Of a DNA stretch of 64,000 bases, positions 24,024 through 33,413 are shown piece after piece (positions within the stretch are counted from its first letter, which is position 1; each line of letters starts with the position of its first letter). The translations under genes and the position numbers were made by a program. The DNA is from Verrucomicrobiaceae bacterium (lineage in GTDB: Bacteria > Verrucomicrobiota > Verrucomicrobiia > Verrucomicrobiales > Verrucomicrobiaceae). Under the pieces are notes generated by a model. It was given only the letters and a program-made list of their open reading frames with translations. It was not told where the DNA came from and made no database searches. The DNA lies in contig JAEUHM010000009.1 of NCBI GenBank assembly GCA_016795485.1, positions 1 through 64,000 of the forward strand. The letters run 5' to 3'.

Positions 24024-24448
24024 ATAACACTCAAGCCGTCTGCAACTACGCCCTGCTGCAATTTCTCCCATATCCTGAGACGGGAGAGTTTGTGAATGTG
24101 GGTGTGCTGGTGACCTGCCAGCAGCCCTGCCTGCTGCATTTCAAGGGAGCACAAGTGATGCCCGAGCGAGTGAAGGCGATGTTCCCCGACCAGAATGAGA
24201 AAGCCTATGCGGATGCCATGGCGGCTCTACAAACCGACATGGACCGCGCTAAAGGCAGCGTGCGTGATCCGAAGACGTGCCAATTGATCTTTGGTGAGCT
24301 GGTGCGCCGACGGGAGTCTACCTTCCGGTTCGGAGAAGTGCGCACGATCCTGACAAATGAGCCGCGACAACTGGTAGAGAATCTCTTCCGCCGGGATGTG
24401 CTCATGGAATCCCGCAAACAGCCCACACCAGCACTGGTAAAGGCGTGA
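24020..24448 (+). CDS. DUF3037 protein
   Basis: The 142-residue protein starts at the ATG overlapping the kinase stop (ATGA), so translation is coupled. DUF3037 signatures are clear: NYALLQFLPYPETGEFVNVGVLVTC at the start, then a helical centre with FGELVRRRESTFRFGEVRTIL and LVENLFRRDV. The family is uncharacterised and regularly encoded next to HipA-like kinases; the DUF3037 protein is likely its partner or substrate. A longer start 12 nt upstream is less likely because of the overlap. Confidence 0.85.
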   Translation: MNNTQAVCNYALLQFLPYPETGEFVNVGVLVTCQQPCLLHFKGAQVMPERVKAMFPDQNEKAYADAMAALQTDMDRAKGSVRDPKTCQLIFGELVRRRESTFRFGEVRTILTNEPRQLVENLFRRDVLMESRKQPTPALVKA

Positions 24449-24575
24449 ACCGAAAGGGGTGTGAGCCAAGGGTGAGTGTAGTTTTGACCATCCTTATGAA
24501 TGAGGCGGGTGTCGGTGCCGATGTTCAAGTCCCCGGCCTCAAAGCCCGAGGTGCTGAAAGGTAGGCCAGCTAGGC

Positions 24576-24776
24576 TCAACCTTTGTCCTGCCCCGCCAAT
24601 GCCCGCCGTAGCACATACGTCGAGCCCGCTGCCATCATGAGTTGAATCAGTGGAATGAGGACTTCGTAAATCTTGGGTGTCGTGCCCGAACTGGTCGGCA
24701 ATGCTCGCGCAAAGATAGGAAAGCCAATGGCCGCGAGCCAGAAAAACCCGTTTTGAATGATTGCGTTGTTTTTCAT
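24576..24776 (-). CDS. small membrane protein, unknown function
   Basis: The 66-residue protein has two hydrophobic stretches, FFWLAAIGFPIFARAL and YEVLIPLIQLMMAAGSTYVL, separated by TSSGTTPK, so it likely makes a two-helix hairpin in the inner membrane. Codon use is like the neighbours'. No family is recognised. It lies 99 nt beyond the stop of the next minus-strand gene and may be the last member of that unit. Confidence 0.5.
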   Translation of the reverse strand: MKNNAIIQNGFFWLAAIGFPIFARALPTSSGTTPKIYEVLIPLIQLMMAAGSTYVLRRALAGQDKG

Positions 24777-24875
24777 GGTTAGGACGTGGGTTGAAAAGGG
24801 GCTCGTGCAGGAACAATCCAGAAACTACCAAAGATTGACAAGGAAGTGAAGGCAAAGGTTCTACAAGGCACTGAG

Positions 24876-25670
24876 TCACTTCCCCGGCTCGTTCAGGTGC
24901 TTGTATCGCTCCCGGTTATCCAACCAAAACTCCCTGAGTTTCATAATGGCAGCCTCTCGCTCGGCGTGTTCAATGTGTTTCACCTCACCTTTTAAAGTAG
25001 CCATTAACCAACGACCACTGGATTCAGGAACAGCAGATAGGAATAGCGGTAAGTCTTTGGGATCGCTCAGCGTGAGGCCATTACCCAGATAAACAAAGGG
25101 AAACACAGTCTCACCCACCCGCTGCATCCGGTGTCTCTTGGCTGAGTTGGAGGGTTCATACGGAAGCCCATCAGGAAACTGTCCCTCATTCTCCTCCGCC
25201 TGCGCTATGACACTGCGCATGACTCGTATTAGCCGAAAATCGTTGTTTTGCGAAAAGCTGTACTCAACCCATGGCCCACTCCTGAAGAGCCAACCCACCT
25301 GATGCACGATCCCAACGGCGGCGATGCTTGTCGCAAATAGCACGATCAAAAACAATGCTCCCGCACCAACCACCCGCCAATGCCGCCACTTGGGAGCCAG
25401 CAAGCGGGTAGCACCCCACATCGCCAAACTCAAGCTTAGCAGCGAAAGGCCAACCATCTCCCACCTCACCGTCATCGACGGAACAACCGACATCAGAAAT
25501 GGAACCCATCCGTAAAGTAATCTCAGCGGCACCTTGACGACAAAGGAAGTCAGTCCGCAAAGCGCCTCAAGCAATGCCGCAACAAACAACCATCCCAACA
25601 GCTTGAGCACCACCTTTGCCAGACGCCATTCCTGGCTCTTTCTCGCAACCTCTGACTCACCTTCAGTCAT
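24876..25670 (-). CDS. multi-pass membrane protein, unknown function
   Basis: The 264-residue protein has an N-terminal half with four hydrophobic segments: KLLGWLFVAALLEALCGLTSFVV, PFLMSVV, MVGLSLLSLSLAMWGAT and VVGAGALFLIVLFATSIAAVGIV. A C-terminal hydrophilic part carries EGQFPDGLPYE and VFPFVYLGNGLTLSDPKDLPL, a pattern reminiscent of the C-termini of verrucomicrobial type II pseudopilin-like or DUF1559-like proteins ('YxYxGxG...'). The soluble part probably lies outside. It overlaps the upstream gene by 8 nt, so the two are co-translated. No function is proposed. Confidence 0.7.
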   Translation of the reverse strand: MTEGESEVARKSQEWRLAKVVLKLLGWLFVAALLEALCGLTSFVVKVPLRLLYGWVPFLMSVVPSMTVRWEMVGLSLLSLSLAMWGATRLLAPKWRHWRVVGAGALFLIVLFATSIAAVGIVHQVGWLFRSGPWVEYSFSQNNDFRLIRVMRSVIAQAEENEGQFPDGLPYEPSNSAKRHRMQRVGETVFPFVYLGNGLTLSDPKDLPLFLSAVPESSGRWLMATLKGEVKHIEHAEREAAIMKLREFWLDNRERYKHLNEPGK

Positions 25671-26379
25671 TCAGATTTGCCTCCTTGCTCACCTGATCGT
25701 CTATGGCGTTGTTGTCCATCTTTTCGAGTCCGCCGTCTGAAAAGATCACCCAACGCGGACTCCCGTGTGAAGGCGATTCAAAGGCGATGATTCGCCGAGG
25801 TGGCCCCAGTTGCCGACCTTGGATGTAAACGATGCCGCCACCTTGTGGGTCAATCCCCTTCCACAGCTCCGCATCAAAATCCGGCACGTAGGGATGTACT
25901 GGCAGACGATTGCCGTGAGACGCCGCATAATCTTGGAGTGCCTTTCGAGTCCGCTGCATCCATCTCTCTCGTGCAACACTCAACCACTCTTTGGGTTGCG
26001 AGTCTGGAGTCACTAACTGATAGATGACTCCCTTTTTTGACCACGCTCCCGGAGTCATGAGTTCCCGTGCTCCTGAGATCATTGTCAGGATGAAATACAA
26101 GAACAACCCCACCACAACCAACACTGCCAACGCCTTTCCAAAACTCAGGCGAGGCATGATTGGAAAAGCCTCTGCCAATTTGTTCCACACCAGCCGGAAA
26201 AGCCATGCACAGCCAACATACACGAGCAGGAAAAACGAAATGGCGTCCAGCCTTGCACTCGCGATGTTGGTCAGGTCAGGACTTGGCATTCCCGCGTGTG
26301 CCACGCCGCTCAACGTGAAAACCATGCCTAATGGCAAGAATCGCGCACTGACTGTGGAAATCCTAAAAGAACCCGACAT
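25663..26379 (-). CDS. membrane protein, unknown function
   Basis: The 238-residue protein has an N-terminal hydrophobic segment (RFLPLGMVFTLSGVAHAG, possibly a signal peptide). It is followed by transmembrane helices ISFFLLVYVGCAWLFRLVW and ALAVLVVVGLFLYFILTMI, then an exposed domain with RTRKALQDYAASHGNRLPVHPYV, GGIVYIQGRQLGPPRRIIAFE and GSPRWVIFSDGGLEKM. That last part resembles the downstream gene's C-terminal domain and pseudopilin-like 'W-V-x-F-x-DG' endings. It is the first gene of an overlapping pair. The family is unrecognised and it looks lineage-restricted. Confidence 0.65.
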   Translation of the reverse strand: MSGSFRISTVSARFLPLGMVFTLSGVAHAGMPSPDLTNIASARLDAISFFLLVYVGCAWLFRLVWNKLAEAFPIMPRLSFGKALAVLVVVGLFLYFILTMISGARELMTPGAWSKKGVIYQLVTPDSQPKEWLSVARERWMQRTRKALQDYAASHGNRLPVHPYVPDFDAELWKGIDPQGGGIVYIQGRQLGPPRRIIAFESPSHGSPRWVIFSDGGLEKMDNNAIDDQVSKEANLND

Positions 26380-26527
26380 AACTAGCAGTATAGCCAGTGA
26401 TTTCCCAAGCCATCAAGTCATGATTCAAGCGGTAGATTCAACCATTCATGGGAACAACCTCCACCAACGTGTGCTCAGGTCATTGAAATGAACACAGACT
26501 GTGCCTTCGTTGCCTCCTTCTGAGATT

Positions 26528-27313
26528 ATGAAAACGACTTTCGCTGCACTACTGACCTGCTTCACCCTCACGGCACTCTCCAAGGCGGAGGTGATGGAGA
26601 AAGTGATGGAATATACCTCAGCCGGGACTGTTTGCGAGGGAGTGCAGATCGTGGACAAGGCTAAGGCTTCTGCTGGGAAGCTACCTTCGGTGCTCATCGT
26701 GCATCAGTGGACTGGCGTCAGTGAGAATGAGAAGATGCGGGGCCGGATGCTGGCTGAGCTCGGCTACAATGTGTTCCTGGCCGACGTCTATGGGAAAGGA
26801 GTGCGTCCTTCAGGCCCACCCGCTTCTGCTAAGGAAGCCGGTAAGTATAAGTCCAACCGCGCGCTCCTTCGTCAGCGTGTGGCCGATGGTCTGGCCGAGT
26901 TGAAGAAGCTCCCAGAGACCGATACCGCGCATGTGGCAGCCATTGGCTATTGCTTTGGCGGGACCGCCGTCATCGAGCTTGCACGCAGCGGTGCGGAAGT
27001 GAACGGAGTCGTCAGTTTCCACGGCGGACTGGACTCCCCTACCCCAGCGGATGGCAAGAACATCAAGGGCGAGGTTCTCGCGCTGCATGGCGCTGACGAT
27101 CCCTTCGTGCCTGCTGCCGATGTGAAGGCGTTTGAAGACGAAATGAAGGCTGCCTCGGTGAAGTATCAACTCGTGAGCTATCCAGGAGCCGTCCACGCCT
27201 TCACCCAAAAAGCCGCTGGCAACGACCCCAGCAAAGGCGCTGCCTATCAAGCCGAAGCAGACCAGAAAAGCTGGGAAGCTATGGTCGCGTTCTTTGGACG
27301 CGTCTTGAAGTAA
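26528..27313 (+). CDS. dienelactone hydrolase family protein, secreted
   Basis: The 261-residue alpha/beta hydrolase starts with a signal peptide (MKTTFAALLTCFTLTALSKA). The DLH triad is in place: nucleophile Cys in GYCFGGTAVIE, Asp in LHGADDPFVPA and His in YPGAVHAFTQKAAGND. The oxyanion region HQWTGVSENEKMRGRMLAELG also fits. DLH-family enzymes hydrolyse lactones or esters; the natural substrate here is unknown and export suggests periplasmic action. The frame opens 27 nt upstream, but the ATG at 26528 gives a clean signal peptide. A hairpin follows 22 nt after the stop. Confidence 0.9.
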   Translation: MKTTFAALLTCFTLTALSKAEVMEKVMEYTSAGTVCEGVQIVDKAKASAGKLPSVLIVHQWTGVSENEKMRGRMLAELGYNVFLADVYGKGVRPSGPPASAKEAGKYKSNRALLRQRVADGLAELKKLPETDTAHVAAIGYCFGGTAVIELARSGAEVNGVVSFHGGLDSPTPADGKNIKGEVLALHGADDPFVPAADVKAFEDEMKAASVKYQLVSYPGAVHAFTQKAAGNDPSKGAAYQAEADQKSWEAMVAFFGRVLK

Positions 27314-27334
27314 TCTATTGGACTGCAATGACGG

Positions 27335-27352
27335 CGCTTGGGGGACCAAGCG
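27335..27352 (+). terminator. hairpin after the dienelactone hydrolase gene
   Basis: A perfect 7-bp stem CGCTTGG / CCAAGCG with a GGGA loop lies 22 nt past the stop. No T-run follows, so terminator activity is uncertain, and it may be another dispersed palindrome. Confidence 0.45.
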
Positions 27353-27794
27353 GCCCTACCTTTGGCGTCTTGAAGTAGCAGTGTTGTGGGCGGCTGGATT
27401 GTGGACAGGAGTGTCCGCGCCACTTTTTTAGACAGCAGACGGCCAGACATCAGATGCCAGACCGCCCCCCGCAGCGACAGCTAAACAACTGCTCAACCAT
27501 AGATCAACAACCGCAAGCAGCTAGCTAATCGCCCATCAAAGCGGATTGCGGACAGGAGTGTCCGCGCTCCTTTCTTAGACAGCAGACGGTCAGACAGCAG
27601 ATGCCAGACTCTGAGGGCAGGAGTCTCCCCATCGCTAATCCCTCGTCTCAACGACTGCTCAACCATCGCTCAACCATCGCTCAACAACCGCAATCTGCTC
27701 CCGATCTTCTTTCCTACGGCTGAGCAAGGTGCGATCGGTCTGGGATCTGGTGTCTGACCATCTGATGTCTTCCTCCCTCCTTTCGCTCAAGTCA
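27353..27794. repeat. repeat-rich spacer with two hairpins and TCAACCAT/TCAACAACCGC modules
   Basis: Hairpins GGACA-GGAG-TGTCC (27403-27416) and GCGGACA-GGAG-TGTCCGC (27548-27565) are each followed by CT-rich tracts and by GACAGCAGACGG-type sequence. The module GCTCAACCAT, then TCAACAACCGCAA, occurs at about 27490-27518 and again at 27656-27690. All resemble the spacers at 14.3-14.5 kb and 34.5-34.7 kb. No gene is supported here. Confidence 0.8.
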
Positions 27795-30700
27795 TCACGG
27801 TTGCGACACTTTGAGGCGGAGGAAGCGTTTGCTGCCGCTGCTGATGCTTTCGGAGTCGCGCATGGTGATGGTGCGCAAGCCTGCATTGACGGTGCTGCTG
27901 ATGGGATCGATGCCCGCGCTGCTCCATGAGGCCGGGTTGAGATTGGCACAGCCTTCTACCGTGTAGCTCACTCCAGCGGGCGCGGGCTCGGGACGTGTGT
28001 AGGTGAATGTGAGGTAATCTTGGCCGCTGTCTGTCACCGTCCCGTGGGCTAACCTCCCAGAGTGACCACTGCTCGCCGGATTGAGCCCCAGCGCATACTT
28101 GATCAAGTTTGGCACGCCGTCACTCACGGGTGTGGCTGTGGCAGAGCCGGTAGCACTGCCGTCCATGGGAAGGCCGTTCGCCAGAAGCCACTCCTGGTAG
28201 GCCGTGGGGGAACCCTGAGCGGCTTGAGTGAAGTCATACCACATGTCGCCGCTGGCGGTTTCCTGGCTGAGCAGATAGTAACTCGTATTGGCTGCCAGCG
28301 TGATCGCGGTCGGCAGCGAGGCATATTTGAACTGCCCTGCAGGTGCACCCGCTGTGTCGATGTTCACCGTGCCGAGGGTGCTGCCATCGGATGCTAAAAC
28401 GAGACGCACGGCATGAGTGCCAGTGTTGCCAGCTACCACCCATCGACCCAGTTGAGGAATGGTGATCACCGTGCTTCCTGTGGTAAACTCCAGTCCGAGC
28501 CAACCAGTCACATCGTTGCGGAGTTTGGTCATGCTATGGCTTGTCAAAAGAGGCGTGGCTTCCGACGAATAGCGGAAGTTCAGCGGGATGTAGGTGTTGT
28601 TTGCGCTGAAGGACAGAGAGAAGCTCGTGCCATTGGATGAGAAGGCCGACTGGTTCACCGTTGCGACACTAGTGGCATAAGTGAGCGTGTTGTTTCCTTC
28701 ATACCATTGGTCGCCACCCGAGACCTCAGAACTGACCAAGTAATAGGCCGTGTTCGCTGCAAGGGTCACGGGCATGGCAAGTGGAGTGTAGGCAAAACCA
28801 ACTGAGGCCCCTGCCGTATTCACCACCACGGATGCGCCCGGCACGTCAGTGTTGGTCGTCGCATTGACAAACTTCACCGTGTGAGCAGCGGAGTTGCCAC
28901 TCACGACCCAGCGCCCGAGTTCCCTAACAACGACAGGTGACGCACCCGTAGTGATCTTCATGCCCATCCAGCCATTGAAGTTATTCCGCAGTGCAGAAGT
29001 GCTCAATGTCACGCTGCTCGCAAATGTAGACGCTGGGGAGTAATACGTCAGCCCCGTCGGCACATAGCCCCTCTGCGGCGGAACGTCAGCGCGATTGAAC
29101 GCGATGCCGTCAGCGGAGGTGATCGCCCCACTGATGGAGGCCGCGCCCGCATGGGTGATGACGGGAGCCGTGGCCCAAGACGAGGTGCCGCTCGGAGTGA
29201 CTGCACGCACGCGGTAGTCGTAAATCACACCTGGCAGCGCGCTCGTGTCGGTGAAGGTCGTCGCATTGGCCGCGTTGGTTTGGATCAACGTCCACTCGCC
29301 GTTCGCCGCACGGCGCTCGATCTGAAAAGCCGTCTCATCCGATGTGAAGTCCACCCAGGTGAGCACCATGCTACTGCCGGATCCTGGTGTGATCGCAAGG
29401 AATCCCGGGCGCTTCGGCTGGGTGCTAGCCGTGGTCACTTCCAGCGTGGGAGGCGGCAATGTAGCGTGCTCACGCGCGGCCCAGAGCATCGTGCCGCTCT
29501 GTGCGGTGTTTGCAAAGAGGGCAATGGTGAGAAGATTGTTAGCGCCCCGATTCGTATTCAGCGTGGTTGCGCTCAGCGTAAAGCTGCTGACGCTATTCAC
29601 AGCCGGCAGTTCGATGGAGTCGGAGTAAAAAGCACTCACGATCTGCTGGCTGGTGCCGGTCACACCTAACGAAGCTGTATTGTTCTGTGGAGCGTCATTC
29701 CACGTTACCGCCGACTCGTTCCAGGCATCAGAAGTCTCGGCAAGGAGCCTTCCCACCAACCAGAAGACGCTCCCGGCATTGAAAGTGGCATCCAGGTTCT
29801 CCTCCCCGATGTAAGCAAGCTTCAGCTTAGCGGATTTGATCGATGGCATCGAACCGAGATCGAAACGCAGCCACGCTTTTGCTACGGGCGTCATGGCACC
29901 GTCCGCTAGGGCCGTCCCGGTTATCGGCATGGAGGCAAGCGAGCCAAAGTTACCAGCAGGCGTGTCAAAGCGGATGGTTGCATCAGCACCTCCACCGTCC
30001 TCAGTGGTGATGTTGAACACTACATCTGGCCCTGGAGTGAGTGTGCGTGCTATAGAACTCCAGGCACTCTGGCCTGTGCCGTTATACGCGAGTATTCTGT
30101 ATTCATAGCCAGTGTCGGCACGAATCGACGCGTCACTGTATGACTGAGTGGCCCCACTGGAGATGTCAGCAAGGAGATCGTAGCTACCATCGTCCCCACG
30201 GCGCTCGATGCGGTAGCCTGCGGCGTATTCAGGAGCAAACCAAGTTAGCTGCACCGATGCGTTGGTCACTGTTCCAAAGCCAAAGCTCCCCGGCACATCA
30301 GGAGTGGGCAGAGCGGCTAGGCTCACATCCTCATAGGTAGCGAGTTGGTAGTCTCCCAAATAGGTGCTACTCGCCGCCCAATCAGCTGAGTAGTGGAAGA
30401 TGCCCCATAGCGCTGTCACGGGCATGGATGAGACTGTTGCGCTGCCGAGCACCGTCCACGTCGTGCCATCCGGTGAGGACTCTGCGGTGAAGGTGCTGCC
30501 CGCGCGAGTTAGCCGGAGCCATTGTGGCGTGTCGAGATTGTTATCCGCAGACGGTGTGACAGTCATGCCGCCGCCGACGGTGGTACGATAGGCGAGCTTT
30601 GTGCCAAAGTTGGCCGCCGCGCTTGCTCCCACGGATGCAGCGGTGATCGCGTTGTTGGCTGTCGATGCGCGCACCATCAGCGCGAACCGAGCCGTGCCCT

Positions 30701-33323
30701 GGGCTGGAGTGGGTGTCGGCACTTGCATGGTCATGATCCCATCCCCTGTGCGGTTCTGGTAAATGAACCGACCCGCTTCCGAAGTCGCACCGCTCGTGAC
30801 GCCAGAGCCGCCCATGGTGCTGTCCCCGATCACGTTCTCGGCGCTCACCGCAGGCGAGCTATCGGTGAGAGTGCCGAGGACCGTTGATGTCCATGCTGGA
30901 TCAAGCGTTGCCGTGGGGTCCTCGATCTGCACTGCACAAGTAGACCATTGGGCTATTGCCGCCCCGTTCGTAGCTGAGCTGAGGGTCACCTTGAACTGCC
31001 TCGCCTGCTGCGCACTTGCGTTGTTAGTGATCGGCACGGCTATCGTCCGCGCGGTCGTATCGCCGTCAGGCCAGTTGAGCGTGCCACTCATCGTCGTGTA
31101 GTGCGAGCCAGCAAGCGCGCTAGAGTTTGCAGTCGCGTAACTCACCGCCACCGCGCCGACAGCCCCGCCAAACCGATTCACCGTGATTGTCGCCGTGCCC
31201 GCATTCTTGTTCACTTTCATCATGGTGGTGGAGATCTCCAGGAATCCCGCAACGGCATCAAAGGATGACTCGTTGGATGCAATCGAATCCCCAGCAGCAC
31301 CCACCGCTACCACTCGATAGTAGTAAACATTGCCTTGCGTGAATGGGCCCACATCCGTGTGTGTCGTCGTGCCAGCGGCGAGCGTGGTCAGAGTGCCCCA
31401 GGTGCCCGCTGCGTTCGTCTTGCGCTCGATGCGGAATGCCGTCTCATCACTTGAGTTGTCTCGCCATGTTAGCACTGAACTCGTTGCGCTCGTCGGTGTA
31501 GCCGCGCTGAGTTCACTTGGATTGAAAGGTGGAGGTGAAGCTGCGTTCGAGGCCGTGAGCGTGATCGGAGAACCGACACTCAGATTGTAATACGAACCGC
31601 CCGGCACGCTTTCAAGCTTCAACGTGCGCACGAGGTAAGTGTAGCTACTGCCTGCGGTCACCGTGGTATCGAGGTAAGTGGTTCCCGCTTGCGGAGATGC
31701 CGTGAGGCGAGTGAACGGCCCAGCAGCAGTCGCGGAGCGATAGACGTGGTAGCCTTGTAGTGCGCTCTCAGTGCTCGCGGCCCAGCTCAGCGAGATTTGA
31801 CCACCAGAGCTTCTGCCTGCGAGTTGCCTTGGAGGTTCTACAGCGTGCATGCGCAACGCCGGATCGCCCATGAGCCCAATATGCACGCCCTGATACGATG
31901 AGCCTCCTGGCACGTAGGAGCCGCCACCAGACACGCCACCGTTCATTGACGTGCGGGTCATGTAACCCATCGTCTCACCCATGCCCGGCTGATGCGGAAA
32001 CCAATTGGGGCGACCCGCCCAGAAACACGTCAGCCCCAGCGAGTCACCAGTGGCGTTACCCGCGATGACTGACCTCATCAGCGCATTGTCCGCATCCCAG
32101 TCGCCATGGTAGCTGCCAAACATGCTAGTGAAGACCACGCGGCTTTTCAGTCGGCCAAACTCCATCGAAACCCCGAGCGTGTCAGCATACTCGTAGCTTC
32201 CACCGCCGCAGCCGTGCCCCCAAAGGTAGTCCTTCCCGCTTGCATAGGTTGCGGTGAACCACTGGTCAGCAGGCGCTTCATCGATCGGCGCATCCGGTGC
32301 CTGTCCCACACACGCGAACGCTCCCATCCACGCCGTGACCGCAAACGGTTCTGACGTGAAAGCGTGGCCAAATCCATCCCGGATCAAAGTGCGGCGCGGG
32401 ATTGCCACATAGGCGCCCTGCTTCATGCGGAAATCATGGGCGCGGCGGAGGTAACGCCGCAGCCGGGCTGTCTCGGTCACCCCGGTAGCAGGGGAACGGT
32501 TCAGCGTGTGCAGATCAACGCGACCAACTTGTAGTTCCACGAGACTTGGGAAGCTCACTTGATCAAACTTGCCATCACCAGGGATGTTATCGTTCTGATT
32601 ACGAGACGCGGTCGTGTTGTTCACCGTCGTATCGGTCCAGGTGCCATTCATCTCCCCGTAGTAACCATCCGCTGGCCAAGCACCCACGTGATCCCCGTGC
32701 CCGTCAGGCGCTTGGTTGCCTGAATAAGGGACCGGCACGTGCCCCAGCAGATAAATCGCTTTCACATTTGTCGCGTCAGCATTGTAGGCTGCTGTTAGCA
32801 ACGCCTTGGTCGAGGTAGCAGTGCCTGAGCGCGGAGCCGTGATCTGCTGCACCACCCAACCATCCGCCACGAGATCCAACTTCAACTGAGCGATCTCCGG
32901 CGCGAGCGGCGTGATCATCGTGTCGTCGATGACGAGCAACAACGTGCCTCGGGCATGCACCTCAGGCACCTTCACCCCCGCACTAAGGTAGCCCATAGCT
33001 ACGCTCGGCGTCAGGCCCGTGAGATTCCGCTCCATCCAGTACTCGTATTCCACATTCGGGAGCGCCGTCGAGTCCGTGTAGCTCGTTTGCGTGGTCGTCA
33101 GGTCGGCCAGTTTCGTCCAAGTAGTAGCACCCTTGAGACGGCGGTGCACCTTCTGCGCCGTGATGTTGCTCTGCACCCGCTGCGTCCAACTTAGAGTGAT
33201 GTGCGGCACGCTGTCCGAGACAGTAGCCTTTAGATCCACAGCAAAATCCCGCGGCACCGCCGCAAACGTGACGCTGCTGGCCGCAAACACAGCCAGTGCA
33301 GCAATGAAGACAAAGATTCTCAT
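27795..33323 (-). CDS. large secreted multidomain protein (FN3, C25-like, Calx-beta, DNRLRE-like)
   Basis: The 1,842-residue protein has a signal peptide (MRIFVFIAALAVFAASSVTFA) and an FN3 domain. Next is a region resembling the gingipain (C25) fold: LLLVIDDTMITPLAPEIAQL, IYLLGHVPVPYSG, DYLWGHGCGGG. The usual catalytic Cys is replaced (TSMFGSYHGDWD), so it may be inactive. Then come further FN3 domains, a Calx-beta domain (about residues 690-790), a glucanase-like segment, a DNRLRE-like domain (AWLRFDLGSMPSIKSAKLKL), two copies of a roughly 130-residue unit with GRWVVxGNxxxHxV and AANTxYYLxSxExxGDxWY, and a C-terminal segment (SDGVPNLIKYALGLNP) common in verrucomicrobial secreted proteins. 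It is probably surface or extracellular. Start 33323 is preferred over TTG at 33338. Confidence 0.85.
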   Translation of the reverse strand: MRIFVFIAALAVFAASSVTFAAVPRDFAVDLKATVSDSVPHITLSWTQRVQSNITAQKVHRRLKGATTWTKLADLTTTQTSYTDSTALPNVEYEYWMERNLTGLTPSVAMGYLSAGVKVPEVHARGTLLLVIDDTMITPLAPEIAQLKLDLVADGWVVQQITAPRSGTATSTKALLTAAYNADATNVKAIYLLGHVPVPYSGNQAPDGHGDHVGAWPADGYYGEMNGTWTDTTVNNTTASRNQNDNIPGDGKFDQVSFPSLVELQVGRVDLHTLNRSPATGVTETARLRRYLRRAHDFRMKQGAYVAIPRRTLIRDGFGHAFTSEPFAVTAWMGAFACVGQAPDAPIDEAPADQWFTATYASGKDYLWGHGCGGGSYEYADTLGVSMEFGRLKSRVVFTSMFGSYHGDWDADNALMRSVIAGNATGDSLGLTCFWAGRPNWFPHQPGMGETMGYMTRTSMNGGVSGGGSYVPGGSSYQGVHIGLMGDPALRMHAVEPPRQLAGRSSGGQISLSWAASTESALQGYHVYRSATAAGPFTRLTASPQAGTTYLDTTVTAGSSYTYLVRTLKLESVPGGSYYNLSVGSPITLTASNAASPPPFNPSELSAATPTSATSSVLTWRDNSSDETAFRIERKTNAAGTWGTLTTLAAGTTTHTDVGPFTQGNVYYYRVVAVGAAGDSIASNESSFDAVAGFLEISTTMMKVNKNAGTATITVNRFGGAVGAVAVSYATANSSALAGSHYTTMSGTLNWPDGDTTARTIAVPITNNASAQQARQFKVTLSSATNGAAIAQWSTCAVQIEDPTATLDPAWTSTVLGTLTDSSPAVSAENVIGDSTMGGSGVTSGATSEAGRFIYQNRTGDGIMTMQVPTPTPAQGTARFALMVRASTANNAITAASVGASAAANFGTKLAYRTTVGGGMTVTPSADNNLDTPQWLRLTRAGSTFTAESSPDGTTWTVLGSATVSSMPVTALWGIFHYSADWAASSTYLGDYQLATYEDVSLAALPTPDVPGSFGFGTVTNASVQLTWFAPEYAAGYRIERRGDDGSYDLLADISSGATQSYSDASIRADTGYEYRILAYNGTGQSAWSSIARTLTPGPDVVFNITTEDGGGADATIRFDTPAGNFGSLASMPITGTALADGAMTPVAKAWLRFDLGSMPSIKSAKLKLAYIGEENLDATFNAGSVFWLVGRLLAETSDAWNESAVTWNDAPQNNTASLGVTGTSQQIVSAFYSDSIELPAVNSVSSFTLSATTLNTNRGANNLLTIALFANTAQSGTMLWAAREHATLPPPTLEVTTASTQPKRPGFLAITPGSGSSMVLTWVDFTSDETAFQIERRAANGEWTLIQTNAANATTFTDTSALPGVIYDYRVRAVTPSGTSSWATAPVITHAGAASISGAITSADGIAFNRADVPPQRGYVPTGLTYYSPASTFASSVTLSTSALRNNFNGWMGMKITTGASPVVVRELGRWVVSGNSAAHTVKFVNATTNTDVPGASVVVNTAGASVGFAYTPLAMPVTLAANTAYYLVSSEVSGGDQWYEGNNTLTYATSVATVNQSAFSSNGTSFSLSFSANNTYIPLNFRYSSEATPLLTSHSMTKLRNDVTGWLGLEFTTGSTVITIPQLGRWVVAGNTGTHAVRLVLASDGSTLGTVNIDTAGAPAGQFKYASLPTAITLAANTSYYLLSQETASGDMWYDFTQAAQGSPTAYQEWLLANGLPMDGSATGSATATPVSDGVPNLIKYALGLNPASSGHSGRLAHGTVTDSGQDYLTFTYTRPEPAPAGVSYTVEGCANLNPASWSSAGIDPISSTVNAGLRTITMRDSESISSGSKRFLRLKVSQP

Positions 33324-33413
33324 GAAGGAAGAGCGCAATAATGAAGATACCGTTCGCCGGTGTGGAGCCGAAAATCATGCACCCGTTGCACAACATGGCC
33401 ACCTCGGTTTCGT

